64,000 nt of DNA from JAHFUA01 sp963733935. GTDB taxonomy: Bacteria; Acidobacteriota; Terriglobia; Terriglobales; Acidobacteriaceae. Where the stretch lies: positions 620,001 through 684,000 of the forward strand of contig CAVTEQ010000014.1 in NCBI GenBank assembly GCA_963733935.1, given 5' to 3'. Positions 8,531 to 16,386 of this stretch are shown in pieces (positions within the stretch are counted from its first letter, which is position 1; every line of letters begins with the position of its first letter). Position numbers and translations under genes: made by a program. Below the pieces are notes generated by a model. It was not told the origin of the DNA, ran no database searches, and worked only from the letters and a program-made list of their open reading frames with translations.

Positions 8531-8635
8531 ATAGTCACCAGTAGCCAGTCGCCGGTCGCCAGTTCGATGGCTGGAAATGCGGCGGAATTCACGTGTAGAA
8601 CTGGCGACTGACTACTGGCGACTGGCGACTAAGCG
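8531..8635. repeat. Convergent short-word repeat, CCAGTCGCC / GGCGACTGG family
   Basis: The left arm (8533-8565) reads caccagtagccagtcgcc and further copies; the right arm (8598-8632) reads aactggcgactgactactgg and further copies. The arms are complementary. The array fills the whole hslV-DUF3052 spacer, right up to the next ATG. Confidence 0.8.
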
Positions 8636-9055
8636 ATGGCAGGCTACTCCGGAACGCCGCTGGTGAAGAAGATTGGCATCAAGCCCGGACACCGGCTCGC
8701 GATTCTCAATTCGCCCAAGGGCTTTGAGAAAGAGCTAGCGCCGCTGCCCGAAGGCGTGTCGAACGGAGACGGCGCACCGCTGGATGTGGCGATCCTATTC
8801 GCGGCCAACCAGGCGGCGCTCAAGAGCAGCCTGAGCAAGCTGGCGAAGAAGCTGGCGCCGGCGGGAATGCTGTGGATCGCATGGCCGAAGATGAGTTCAG
8901 GCGTCGCCACCGACTTGCGCGAAGGCCAGGTGCGGGAGATCGGGCTGGCCGCCGGCTTGGTCGACATCAAGGTATGTGCGGTGAATGAAGTCTGGTCGGG
9001 ATTGAAGTTTGTTATTCCGGTGAAGGACAGGAAGACAGTCGACAGTCGCCAGTAG
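8636..9055 (+). CDS. DUF3052-family protein
   Basis: 139 aa. The N-terminus (MAGYSGTPLVKKIGIKPGH) and the central LFAANQAALKSSLSKLAKKLAPAGMLWIAWPK pattern fit DUF3052, a small alpha/beta family of unknown function common in soil bacteria. The last residues (TVDSRQ) and the stop are read from the next repeat, so the C-terminus has been altered by repeat sequence. It lies between hslV and hslU, but a link to the protease is only positional. Confidence 0.75.
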   Translation: MAGYSGTPLVKKIGIKPGHRLAILNSPKGFEKELAPLPEGVSNGDGAPLDVAILFAANQAALKSSLSKLAKKLAPAGMLWIAWPKMSSGVATDLREGQVREIGLAAGLVDIKVCAVNEVWSGLKFVIPVKDRKTVDSRQ

Positions 9056-9120
9056 TCAGTCGCCAGCCGAATATCCAAAGTATCGAACTGACGACCGGCT
9101 ACTGGCGCTTGGTGACTCGA
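9037..9120. repeat. Convergent short-word repeat, CCAGTAG / CTACTGG family
   Basis: The left arm (gacagtcgccagtagtcag and on, 9039-9066) includes the last DUF3052 codons and its TAG stop. The right arm (cgaactgacgaccggctact and on, 9084-9118) precedes hslU. Same word family as 8531-8635. Confidence 0.75.
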
Positions 9121-9136
9121 AGTGGGAACTGACATT

Positions 9137-10537
9137 ATGGCCATTTATTTACCGGGAACGACGGAAGAAGAGCAGATATCACTGGATGAGCTGACGCCGC
9201 GCGAGATCGTGGCCGAGCTCGATAAATATGTGGTCGGGCAAAAGGACGCCAAGCGAGCGGTGGCCATCGCGTTACGCAATCGCATGCGGCGGCAGAAGCT
9301 GGCGCCCGAGCTGGCAGAAGAGATTCTGCCCAAGAACATCATCATGATCGGCCCCACGGGCGTGGGCAAGACGGAGATCGCACGCCGTCTCGCCAAGCTG
9401 GCGAACTCGCCCTTCCTGAAGATTGAGGCTTCGAAGTTTACCGAAGTGGGCTACGTCGGGCGGGACGTGGAGTCGATGATCCGCGACCTGATCGAAGTCG
9501 CCATCGAGATGGTGCGGCAGGAGAAGCTGGAGGACGTGGCCGACCGCGCCGAGCTCAACGCCGAAGAGCGGCTGCTCGACATCCTGCTGCCTTCCGGACC
9601 GCAGCGCCCGCCGGACGGAGGCGGAGCGGGGCTCGTGCTCGAGGGCGGCGACTCGCAGTCCCGCACCCGCGAGAAGCTGCGCCAGCAGTTGCGCGAGGGC
9701 AAGCTCGACGACCGCATCGTCGAGATCGACGTGCGCGAGAAGTCATTTCCGGCGTTCGAGATCATCTCCAACCAGGGTGTGGAGGAGATGGACATCAATG
9801 TGAAGGACATGCTGCCCAATATCTTCGGCCAGCGCACCAAGAAGCGGAAGATGAAGGTCAGCGAAGCCTTCGACTACCTGATCCAGGAAGAAGAGCAGCG
9901 GCTGATCGATGCCGACCAGGTGACGCGCATCGCGGTGGAGCGGGTGGAGCAGTCAGGAATTATCTTTCTCGATGAGATCGACAAGATCGCCGGCCGGGAG
10001 AGCGGGCACGGCCCGGACGTTTCGCGCGAGGGTGTGCAGCGCGACATACTGCCGATTGTCGAAGGCACCACCGTCAACACACGCTACGGCATGGTGCGCA
10101 CAGACCACATCCTGTTCATCGCCGCCGGGGCGTTCCATGTGTCGAAACCCAGCGACCTGATCCCCGAGCTGCAAGGGCGGTTCCCGATCCGCGTGGAGCT
10201 GCACTCCCTCACCATCGAGGACTTCATCCGCATCCTGACAGAGCCGAAGTCGTCTCTAGTGAAGCAGTACACGGCGCTGCTCGAGACCGAAGGCCTGCAT
10301 CTTGAGTTCACCCGCGAAGCCCTGGAGGAAGTCGCGAACTTTGCGTTTCGCGTGAACGAGGGCACGGAGAACATCGGCGCGCGGCGGCTGCACACCATCA
10401 TGGAGCGAGTGCTGGACGAGATCAGCTTCGAGGCCCCGGACATGCAGAACAAAGAGGTGAACATCGACGCCGACTACGTGCGCAAGATGCTCACCGACAT
10501 CGTCAAGGATCAGGACCTATCGAGGTACATTCTGTAG
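9137..10537 (+). CDS. hslU: ATP-dependent protease ATPase subunit HslU
   Basis: 466 aa from the ATG at 9137 (MAIYLPGTT); an in-frame GTG at 9122 is inside repeat-derived sequence. AAA+ signatures are clear: Walker A GPTGVGKTEIARRL (residues ~73-86), the pore motif GYVGRDVESM, Walker B IIFLDEIDKIAGR and sensor/arginine region ELQGRFPIRVEL. The I-domain insertion sits between Walker A and B. The C-terminus ends DLSRYIL, the usual HslU tail that docks into HslV. It unfolds substrates for HslV in the cytosol. Confidence 0.95.
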   Translation: MAIYLPGTTEEEQISLDELTPREIVAELDKYVVGQKDAKRAVAIALRNRMRRQKLAPELAEEILPKNIIMIGPTGVGKTEIARRLAKLANSPFLKIEASKFTEVGYVGRDVESMIRDLIEVAIEMVRQEKLEDVADRAELNAEERLLDILLPSGPQRPPDGGGAGLVLEGGDSQSRTREKLRQQLREGKLDDRIVEIDVREKSFPAFEIISNQGVEEMDINVKDMLPNIFGQRTKKRKMKVSEAFDYLIQEEEQRLIDADQVTRIAVERVEQSGIIFLDEIDKIAGRESGHGPDVSREGVQRDILPIVEGTTVNTRYGMVRTDHILFIAAGAFHVSKPSDLIPELQGRFPIRVELHSLTIEDFIRILTEPKSSLVKQYTALLETEGLHLEFTREALEEVANFAFRVNEGTENIGARRLHTIMERVLDEISFEAPDMQNKEVNIDADYVRKMLTDIVKDQDLSRYIL

Positions 10538-10566
10538 CTTAGCGAGCGCGTGCTGCTGTTAATGTG

Positions 10567-10672
10567 AATTGTCATCCTGCGGCAGCGCGAGGCAGCTTGC
10601 GCCCCGAGCGCAACGAAGGTCCTGCTGTTTGGCAAAAGCAGGTCCTTCGCTTCGCTCAGGATGACAATCTGT
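10567..10672. repeat. Composite hairpin repeat, GTCATCCTG...CAGGATGAC family
   Basis: tgtcatcctg at 10569-10578 is complementary to caggatgaca at 10657-10666. An inner pair, aaggtcctgctgttt and aaaagcaggtcctt, also opposes itself. The right half (aaaagcaggtccttcgc... caggatgacaat) recurs inside the cca coding sequence at 22078-22126. It fills the spacer between hslU and the convergent PilZ gene and could act as a bidirectional terminator. Confidence 0.75.
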
Positions 10673-10694
10673 AACTAGGAAGTTACGCGGCGCG

Positions 10695-11291
10695 TTAGCT
10701 TTGCTCTTCGCTCTCTTGGGGTGCGCTGAGGTAGTTGTAAAGCTCGTCGTCGTTGTGCAACACGCGATAGTCCCAAATGCCGGCGGCGATTCCGGGATTG
10801 CTGTCGCCATTCTCCGGGGCAGCCATGCGTACCACCATGCCGCGTGCGACCACCTTGGCGTGGTCGACCCCGGTGATTTCGCGGGGCATCACCAGCATCA
10901 GCTCGACCTCGGCGTTTTCCGGCAGCGGTTCATGGGCGTAGAACAGCACCCCCGTCTGGCTGACGTTATCGACGGAGCCGGGGTGCCACTCGGCAGTGCC
11001 CACCTCGCGGTATTTCATTGCCTGTCGGTTCAGCTTGATTCGGCGGGCGCGCGGTGACCACGTGGACTTGTTGCGCGGACGGCGGCCGGAACGAGCCCCA
11101 GCGCGCGGCCGTTCCTCGCGGTGCGTGCCGGTAACCTTCTCCAGCCGCGACATGGTGTTCCAGTCGTACTTGTATTCCTCCCCACAGAGCAAGCACACCT
11201 GGTAGTACTCTCCGTCGGGCCAGCGTCGCGGCCAGGAAAATTCGTGAGAGCAGCGGCCAAGACGGAAAAAATCCAGGAGCCGGGAACCCAT
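10695..11291 (-). CDS. PilZ-domain protein with N-terminal zinc-ribbon-like segment
   Basis: 198 aa. The N-terminus has HEFSWPRRW... then CLLC (residues ~34-37), likely a small metal-binding segment. A basic linker follows, and from about residue 85 a PilZ-like domain (KYREVGTAEWHPGSVDNVSQ, TGVLFYAHEPLPENAEVELML). The canonical RxxxR c-di-GMP motif is not obvious, so nucleotide binding is uncertain. It probably affects motility or surface behaviour through c-di-GMP signalling. It is convergent with hslU. Confidence 0.75.
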   Translation of the reverse strand: MGSRLLDFFRLGRCSHEFSWPRRWPDGEYYQVCLLCGEEYKYDWNTMSRLEKVTGTHREERPRAGARSGRRPRNKSTWSPRARRIKLNRQAMKYREVGTAEWHPGSVDNVSQTGVLFYAHEPLPENAEVELMLVMPREITGVDHAKVVARGMVVRMAAPENGDSNPGIAAGIWDYRVLHNDDELYNYLSAPQESEEQS

Positions 11292-11432
11292 GAGACCTCA
11301 CCTCGGCGGCACAGACGAGCGCCGCCGCTCTATTTATGACGCAAATTGATGGTGTCGTGCCAGATAACTTTGGGACAGTGTCGGCGGGAGGTGTCCGCAC
11401 TGCTTGCACCCATCTTACAGTATAGCAGCAAC

Positions 11433-11573
11433 TTAGGCGGCTTTGCGGGTGGCCTGCGGCTTGCCGGCCTCGGTCCTCTCCTGTCGCCGCTCGCTCATCC
11501 CGGCCATAAACAGCACCCCGCCAAACACGAGGAAAACGGCCAAGGCAGCCAGACCCATGATCAGGATAGGCAT
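11433..11573 (-). CDS. 46-aa single-pass membrane peptide
   Basis: A short ORF, MPILIMGLAALAVFLVFGG and onward, with one strong transmembrane helix (residues 2-25), then a basic, polar tail rich in Arg, Lys, Gln and Glu ending ATRKAA. An AGAGGTG Shine-Dalgarno is correctly spaced. I do not recognise a family. The topology (short out, basic tail in) is typical of small membrane regulators. It stands alone between the PilZ gene and a repeat. The remaining spacer 11292-11432 shows no gene I can support. Confidence 0.6.
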   Translation of the reverse strand: MPILIMGLAALAVFLVFGGVLFMAGMSERRQERTEAGKPQATRKAA

Positions 11574-11651
11574 AGGGCACCTCTGTACTATCTTCTACGC
11601 TCGTACAGGTCCCTCTCGCTGTGACCGGCCGCACAGGAGACGGTGATCTTG

Positions 11652-11745
11652 ATTGCGCCACTGGGCCATTGGGCCATTGGGCCATTGAACGACGAAGCTC
11701 TCTCAATGGCTCAATGAATCAATGGCTCAATGGCTCAATCGTCTG
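11652..11745. repeat. Convergent short-word repeat, GGGCCATTG / CAATGGCTC family
   Basis: The left arm (11654-11687) has three copies of ggccattgg. The right arm (11700-11741) has copies of tcaatggc/tcaatgaa. They are complementary around a 12-nt loop. The same words occur before cofG (39.3 kb) and between the cyclase and ydcF genes (58.9 kb). Confidence 0.8.
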
Positions 11746-11764
11746 CTACCCTGAGTGGCCCTTC

Positions 11765-12832
11765 ATGAGATCTGTGCTGCTGACGACGGTCGCAGTGTTC
11801 GCGCTGGCAGCCCTCGTGGCCTGCGGCATTCCGGGAGCGCCGCAGCCACCTTCGCTGGCGCTGCCGCGCACCGTGCAGGACTTGAAGGCCACGCGCAAAG
11901 GCGACCGAGTCACGCTCACCTGGACTACGCCCCGCCAGACCACTGAGCACAGCCGCATCAAGCATTTGGGCGCGACGCGCATCTGTCGTGCCGTGGATGT
12001 GGTCACGCCGGCGGAATGCGTGGAGAAGGTCGGCACCGTGTCGCCTGCGCCGCTGGCGACCGCCGTGAGCTTTACAGACACGCTGCCGAAACAGCTCCAG
12101 GAGGCGCACCCCACCGGGTTCGCCAGCTATGCGGTGGAGGTGGACAATATACATGGCCGCAGCGCCGGATTATCGAATCGGGTGATGGTACCGCTGGCGC
12201 CGACGTTCCCCCCGCCCAGCCAACTCTCCGCTCATGTCACTGGCGACGGCGTCCAAATCACTGCTTTCGGCGAGCAGCCCACTTCGCGCAAATTAAAGTC
12301 ATACCATCTCTATCGGCACACCCAAGGCGGCAAGGAGGTGGCCGATCTTGGTGAACTGTTTAGCGTCGAGGTGATAGGACAGGGATACGCTGCGCACTTC
12401 CTCGATCGCACTGCGGAATGGGAGAAGACTTACTTCTACAAGGTCATTCCAGTAACGGTGGAAACTGTCCAAGGCAAGGAGGAGCGGGTCGAGGGCGACG
12501 ATTCCTCCGAGATCGAGGTCTTCGTCCACGATATCTTCCCACCCGCGGTTCCGACCGGGCTGGAGGCCGTTTCCTCGGGCACGCCGCCGCAGCCGTTCAT
12601 CGACCTGAGCTGGGCGCCCAACACGGAATCCGATCTGGCGGGCTACAACGTATATCGGCATGAGGAAGGTGAGGAGCCGAAGAAGATCAATGGTGAACTG
12701 GTGAAGGGACCGACCTATCGCGATACTGTAGTGCAGGCCGGCCATCGCTATTGGTATTCGGTCAGCGCGGTGGACTTGCGAGGCAATGAGAGCGGGAAAT
12801 CTGCGGAGGCTTTCGAGACCGTCCCGCGATGA
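11765..12832 (+). CDS. Lipoprotein with fibronectin type III repeats
   Basis: 355 aa from the ATG at 11765. The signal peptide ends in a lipobox (LAALVAC, Cys ~21). Two or three FN3-like modules follow: residues ~35-140 (VQDLKATRKGDRVTLTWTTP), a middle one, and a C-terminal one (VPTGLEAVSSGTPPQPFIDLSW... AGYNVYRHEEGEEP... YWYSVSAVDLRGNESG). It is probably anchored in the outer or inner membrane and involved in adhesion or assembly. No enzyme domain is seen. It precedes a very large palindromic repeat. Confidence 0.82.
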   Translation: MRSVLLTTVAVFALAALVACGIPGAPQPPSLALPRTVQDLKATRKGDRVTLTWTTPRQTTEHSRIKHLGATRICRAVDVVTPAECVEKVGTVSPAPLATAVSFTDTLPKQLQEAHPTGFASYAVEVDNIHGRSAGLSNRVMVPLAPTFPPPSQLSAHVTGDGVQITAFGEQPTSRKLKSYHLYRHTQGGKEVADLGELFSVEVIGQGYAAHFLDRTAEWEKTYFYKVIPVTVETVQGKEERVEGDDSSEIEVFVHDIFPPAVPTGLEAVSSGTPPQPFIDLSWAPNTESDLAGYNVYRHEEGEEPKKINGELVKGPTYRDTVVQAGHRYWYSVSAVDLRGNESGKSAEAFETVPR

Positions 12833-12835
12833 TTC

Positions 12836-13105
12836 TTACGCCCGCTTCGCGGGCTGGGTCCTTCTCGCTCACTTACCCACGGCTTACGCCGTGGGCTACG
12901 TTCTGTTGCCCGCTTCGCGGGCTGGGTCGCCGTTCATCGTTCTTCGACAAGGCACCCCATGACCGACCGGGGAGCTTCCGGTCATCCGGGCCGGCAATAG
13001 TAATCAGCGCGCGGAGCGCGCGTAATACCGTAACCCACGGCGTAAGCCGTGGGTAAAACTTGCAAGGATTCCGCCAGCCCGCGAAGCGGGCGTAAGAACT
13101 GGCAA
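12836..13105. repeat. Large nested palindrome, CCCGCTTCGCGGGC and CCCACGGCTTACGCCGTGGG words
   Basis: About 270 bp of hairpin words. Each word is itself palindromic (cccgcttcgcgggc; cccacggcttacgccgtggg), and the whole block is also an inverted repeat: ttcttacgcccgcttcg at 12834 opposes cgaagcgggcgtaagaac at 13084-13101. The block fills the entire spacer between the FN3 lipoprotein and the reductase gene. A second block of the same words is at 26.7-26.9 kb. Confidence 0.85.
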
Positions 13106-13112
13106 AGCGTCC

Positions 13113-13751
13113 ATGCAAAACGTCTTTATCACCGGCGGCACGGGATACATGGGGCGGCGGCTCGTCGGGGAGTTGCTTGCGCGCGGCCACAAGGTGCGTG
13201 CGCTGGTTCGCAAAGGCTCCGAGGCGAAAGTTCCCGCCGGCGCCGAAGCCGTAATCGGCGATGCTCTCGATGCCTCAACCTACGCCAACCGCGTCGCGCC
13301 CAGCGACACGCTGGTGCAACTGGTCGGGGTGGCGCATCCCAGTCCGTCGAAGGGAAAGCAGTTTCGCGCCATCGATCTGCCTTCGGGCCTTGCGGCAGTG
13401 CAGGCGGCGAAGCAGTCGCGGGCACATCTGGTGTACGTCAGCGTGGCGCACCCGGCGCCCATGATGAAGGACTACATCGCGGTCCGGTCGCAGGTGGAGC
13501 AGGCGATTTGCAATGCCGGTCTGAATGCCACGCTGCTGCGTCCGTGGTATGTGCTGGGTCCGGGACATCGCTGGCCCTACCTGCTGATTCCCTTCTATAG
13601 AGTCTGCGAGTCGCTGCCGGCGACGCGCGAGGGCGCCCGCCGTCTAGGGTTGGTGACGCTGCCGCAGATGGTTGCCGCCCTGGTGCACGCGGTCGAGAAT
13701 CCGGCGCAGGGGCTGCGCGTGGTGGAGGTTCCGGAAATCCGCGGTTCATGA
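13113..13751 (+). CDS. NmrA-like/atypical SDR NAD(P)-binding protein
   Basis: 212 aa. The N-terminal dinucleotide-binding motif (FITGGTGYMGRRLVGELLARG) is followed by KVRALVRKGSEAKV, typical of NAD(P)H-binding atypical short-chain dehydrogenases. There is no YxxxK catalytic pair, so it may be a sensor, an isomerase-like or a quinone-linked protein rather than a classical dehydrogenase. Its stop overlaps the next gene by 4 bp (ATGA), so it is translationally coupled to the chromate-type transporter. Substrate unknown. Confidence 0.85.
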   Translation: MQNVFITGGTGYMGRRLVGELLARGHKVRALVRKGSEAKVPAGAEAVIGDALDASTYANRVAPSDTLVQLVGVAHPSPSKGKQFRAIDLPSGLAAVQAAKQSRAHLVYVSVAHPAPMMKDYIAVRSQVEQAICNAGLNATLLRPWYVLGPGHRWPYLLIPFYRVCESLPATREGARRLGLVTLPQMVAALVHAVENPAQGLRVVEVPEIRGS

Positions 13752-14881
13752 GCGATGTTGCTGCCACCGATGTCGGTCCGGTCTCGCTGGCTGAGATCGC
13801 GCTGGTCTTTCTGAAGCTCGGGACAATCGCCTTCGGCGGGCCCGCGGCGCACATCGCCATGATGGAGGACGAGTTCGTCCGCCGCCGCAAATGGCTCAGC
13901 CACCAGGAATTTCTCGACCGCCTCGGCGCCTCGAATCTCATTCCCGGACCCAGTTCCACGGAAATGGCCATCCACATCGGCTTCAGCAAGCGCGGATGGC
14001 CTGGACTGCTGGTCGCGGGCTGCTGCTTTATCGTGCCGGCTGCAATCCTGGTGACACTGATCGCCGCCGCCTACATGCGCTACGGATCGCTGCCGCGCGT
14101 CGAGCACATCCTCTACGCCATCAAGCCCGTGGTGATCGCGGTGGTGGTGCAGGCGCTCTGGAACCTGGGCCGAACGGCGGTGAAAAGCGTCTGGCTGGCC
14201 GTGGTCGGCATTACTGCGGTGGTTGCGTACTTTTTCCACGCTCACGAACTTGTGCTGCTGGCCGCCGCCGGACTCGTCGCCGCCGCTCCGGTGCTGGCGC
14301 GCTCCCGCAGGATGGCCATGTTTCTGCTTGCGCCGATAGGTGCGGTGGTAGCACTGAAACCCGCGCCCTTCGGCCTCACGCGCCTGTTCCTGACGTTTTT
14401 GAAAATCGGCTCGGTGCTCTTCGGCAGTGGCTACGTGCTGCTCGCTTTCCTGCGCTCTGACTTCGTGGACCAGTTCGGCTGGCTGACGGAGAAACAACTT
14501 CTCGATGCGGTCGCTGTCGGGCAAGTGACGCCCGGGCCGGTGTTCACCACCGCAACCTTCATCGGATACCTAGTCGGCGGCGGGCGTGGGGCTGCGGTCG
14601 CCACTGTGGCCGTCTTTCTGCCGGCGTTTATCCTGGTGGCCGCGAGCGGCCCGCTCTTGCCCAAGATTCGCCGCTCCGCCATCGCCGGCGCGTTTCTGGA
14701 CGGTGTAATCGTCGGCTCTCTGGCATTGATGGCAGTAGTCGCGTGGCAACTGGGCCGCGCCGCCATCGTGGACTTCACGACCGCAGCCATCGCGCTGGTG
14801 AGCGCCATCCTGCTGTTCCGTTTCCGCGTCAACTCCGCCTGGTTGGTGATTGGAGCGGCGCTGGTGGGATGGATGATGTAA
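13748..14881 (+). CDS. chrA: Chromate efflux-family (CHR) transporter, two-domain
   Basis: A 377-aa integral membrane protein with duplicated CHR halves. The first half has FLKLGTIAFGGPAAHIAMM (residues ~17-35) and LGASNLIPGPSSTEMAIHIG. The second has FLKIGSVLFGSGYVLLAFL (~220) and VGQVTPGPVFTTATFIGYLVGG. These are the paired signature motifs of long-chain ChrA proteins, which export chromate or sulfate-like oxyanions. Coupling to the upstream reductase-like gene might mean joint use, but this is inference. The true substrate may not be chromate. Confidence 0.88.
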   Translation: MSDVAATDVGPVSLAEIALVFLKLGTIAFGGPAAHIAMMEDEFVRRRKWLSHQEFLDRLGASNLIPGPSSTEMAIHIGFSKRGWPGLLVAGCCFIVPAAILVTLIAAAYMRYGSLPRVEHILYAIKPVVIAVVVQALWNLGRTAVKSVWLAVVGITAVVAYFFHAHELVLLAAAGLVAAAPVLARSRRMAMFLLAPIGAVVALKPAPFGLTRLFLTFLKIGSVLFGSGYVLLAFLRSDFVDQFGWLTEKQLLDAVAVGQVTPGPVFTTATFIGYLVGGGRGAAVATVAVFLPAFILVAASGPLLPKIRRSAIAGAFLDGVIVGSLALMAVVAWQLGRAAIVDFTTAAIALVSAILLFRFRVNSAWLVIGAALVGWMM

Positions 14882-14970
14882 GAAGTGGTAAGTGGGAAGT
14901 GGTAAGTGGGAAGTGAGAATGAGAAGTGGCTCAGATTTTTCGCTTTTCACTTACCACTTGTCACTTTTCC
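14881..14970. repeat. Convergent short-word repeat, AAGTGGT / ACCACTT family
   Basis: The left arm (14881-14929) is tandem aagtggtaagtggg words. The right arm (14943-14969) reads cttttcacttaccacttgtc and on. The arms are complementary. The repeat starts at the chrA stop codon and ends about 30 bp before the FAH-family start. Confidence 0.8.
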
Positions 14971-15000
14971 CGCGCCAGCATTTAAGATGGAACGCTCTGC

Positions 15001-15789
15001 ATGAAATACTGCCGCTTCCAAACCGAAGACGGGATCCACTGTGGCATCATCGAGAACGTGGCCGGCCATGAGGTGATCAACCAGATCGCCACGGCCCACA
15101 CCGAGGACCCCTTCTGCGCCGACTTCCACCCTACCATGACGCACCTGCCGCTGGCAGGCACCAGGCTGCTGGCGCCGGTGACGCCCTCGAAGATCATCTG
15201 CGTGGGGCGCAACTACAAGGAGCACGCTCAGGAACTGGGCAATCCCGTCCCAACGGAGCTGATCATCTTCCTCAAGCCACCGTCATCGGTCATTGGGCCC
15301 GAGGAAAGCGTCGTATATCCCTCCATCTCCGAGCGCGTGGACTACGAAGGCGAGCTGGCGGTGGTGATCGGGAAGCACTGCCGGAACGTGCGCAAAGATG
15401 AAGACGTGCGGGCCTACATTCGCGGCTACACCTGCCTGAACGACGTGACCGCACGCGATCTGCAGCGCAAGGACGGCCAATGGACCCGCGGCAAGGGCTT
15501 CGACACGTTCTGTCCCGTGGGCCCGGTGGTGAGCGACGGGCCTGATCCGTGGAAGGGCGTGACTGTCGAAACCCGCGTCAATGGCGAGCTCAAGCAGCAG
15601 GGTACGACCAGCGATTTCATTTTCCCCCTGGATGAAATCATCCGCTATTGTTCCCAGGTGATGACGCTCCTGCCTGGAGACGTGATCGCCACCGGCACGC
15701 CTGCGGGCGTGGGATCGGTGAAGCCCGGCGACGTAATGGAGATCACCATCGCGGGGGTGGGAACCTTGAGGAATCGGGTCATCGGCTGA
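15001..15789 (+). CDS. Fumarylacetoacetate hydrolase-family protein
   Basis: 262 aa. The C-terminal FAH domain has the metal-binding ERVDYEGELAVVIGK (first acidic ligands) and the ICVGRNYKEHAQELGN entry motif, then GYTCLNDVTARDLQRKDGQW and GDVIATGTPAGVG. These enzymes hydrolyse or decarboxylate 2,4-dioxo acids in aromatic or amino-acid breakdown. The size and N-terminus fit the acylpyruvate hydrolase or 2-hydroxyhepta-2,4-diene-1,7-dioate isomerase groups. The exact substrate is open. The stop codon lies in a TCATCGGCTGATCGG half-repeat. Confidence 0.9.
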   Translation: MKYCRFQTEDGIHCGIIENVAGHEVINQIATAHTEDPFCADFHPTMTHLPLAGTRLLAPVTPSKIICVGRNYKEHAQELGNPVPTELIIFLKPPSSVIGPEESVVYPSISERVDYEGELAVVIGKHCRNVRKDEDVRAYIRGYTCLNDVTARDLQRKDGQWTRGKGFDTFCPVGPVVSDGPDPWKGVTVETRVNGELKQQGTTSDFIFPLDEIIRYCSQVMTLLPGDVIATGTPAGVGSVKPGDVMEITIAGVGTLRNRVIG

Positions 15790-15897
15790 TCGGCTCATCG
15801 AGCGATCTAAGACGTGACAACCCGGTTACCGCAGTGCTAGACCCGCGCTAATTACTGATGTTCCACCTCCCCAATTCGTAGTAGATTGAGAGTCAAG

Positions 15898-16305
15898 GTG
15901 CCATCCGCGGCAATAAATGTTCTGCGCCACTATCCTCTGATCCTGGCCGGCGGAGGAATGTTCGTGCTGGTCGTCGGGCTGCTCGCCCGGCGGCGGCGCA
16001 AGACTCCCGAAGACATCGAGCGCGAGCGCCGGACGCGCATCACCCAGAAGGGCCGCATCACTGACGGCAATATCCTCGACGTGCAGGAGCTCGACCTGAA
16101 CGGCCGCGGCTGGGCGCAGATGCTGATCTACCAGTACGACGTCGCCGGCGTAACCTATGAAGCCTCGCAGGACATCACCTACCTGCGCCACCGCGTGGAC
16201 CTCCACTCCTGCCGCCTGGGCCTGGCCACTTCGGTGAAGTACGACACTTCGAACCCCGGCGACTCGATCGTGGTGGCCGAAGGCTGGAGCGGGCTGAGAA
16301 AATAG
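15898..16305 (+). CDS. Single-pass membrane protein, DUF3592-like
   Basis: About 135 aa from a GTG at 15898; a TTG at 15886 is the alternative. One transmembrane helix (HYPLILAGGGMFVLVVGLLA, residues ~8-28) is followed by a basic stop-transfer (RRRRK). A soluble domain then resembles DUF3592-type beta proteins (GRITDGNILDVQEL, YQYDVAGVTYEASQDI). The function of that family is unknown. It stands alone between the FAH gene and the exporter gene. Confidence 0.65.
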   Translation: MPSAAINVLRHYPLILAGGGMFVLVVGLLARRRRKTPEDIERERRTRITQKGRITDGNILDVQELDLNGRGWAQMLIYQYDVAGVTYEASQDITYLRHRVDLHSCRLGLATSVKYDTSNPGDSIVVAEGWSGLRK

Positions 16306-16386
16306 CCGCGATCTCTTCCGAAATAAAATCCTGAACACAAGAATCGGATAGCCCGGAAACTCATCCGAATCCTATCGTTTCCACTT

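Noticed and set aside
10567..10672. Hairpin downstream of hslU as a simple Rho-independent terminator
   Set aside because: No T-run follows on either strand; the sequence is better explained as a repeat, though it may still end transcripts.
12836..13105. Regularly spaced palindromes considered as a CRISPR array
   Set aside because: The words are short, self-complementary and not separated by unique spacers of constant length; no cas genes are near.
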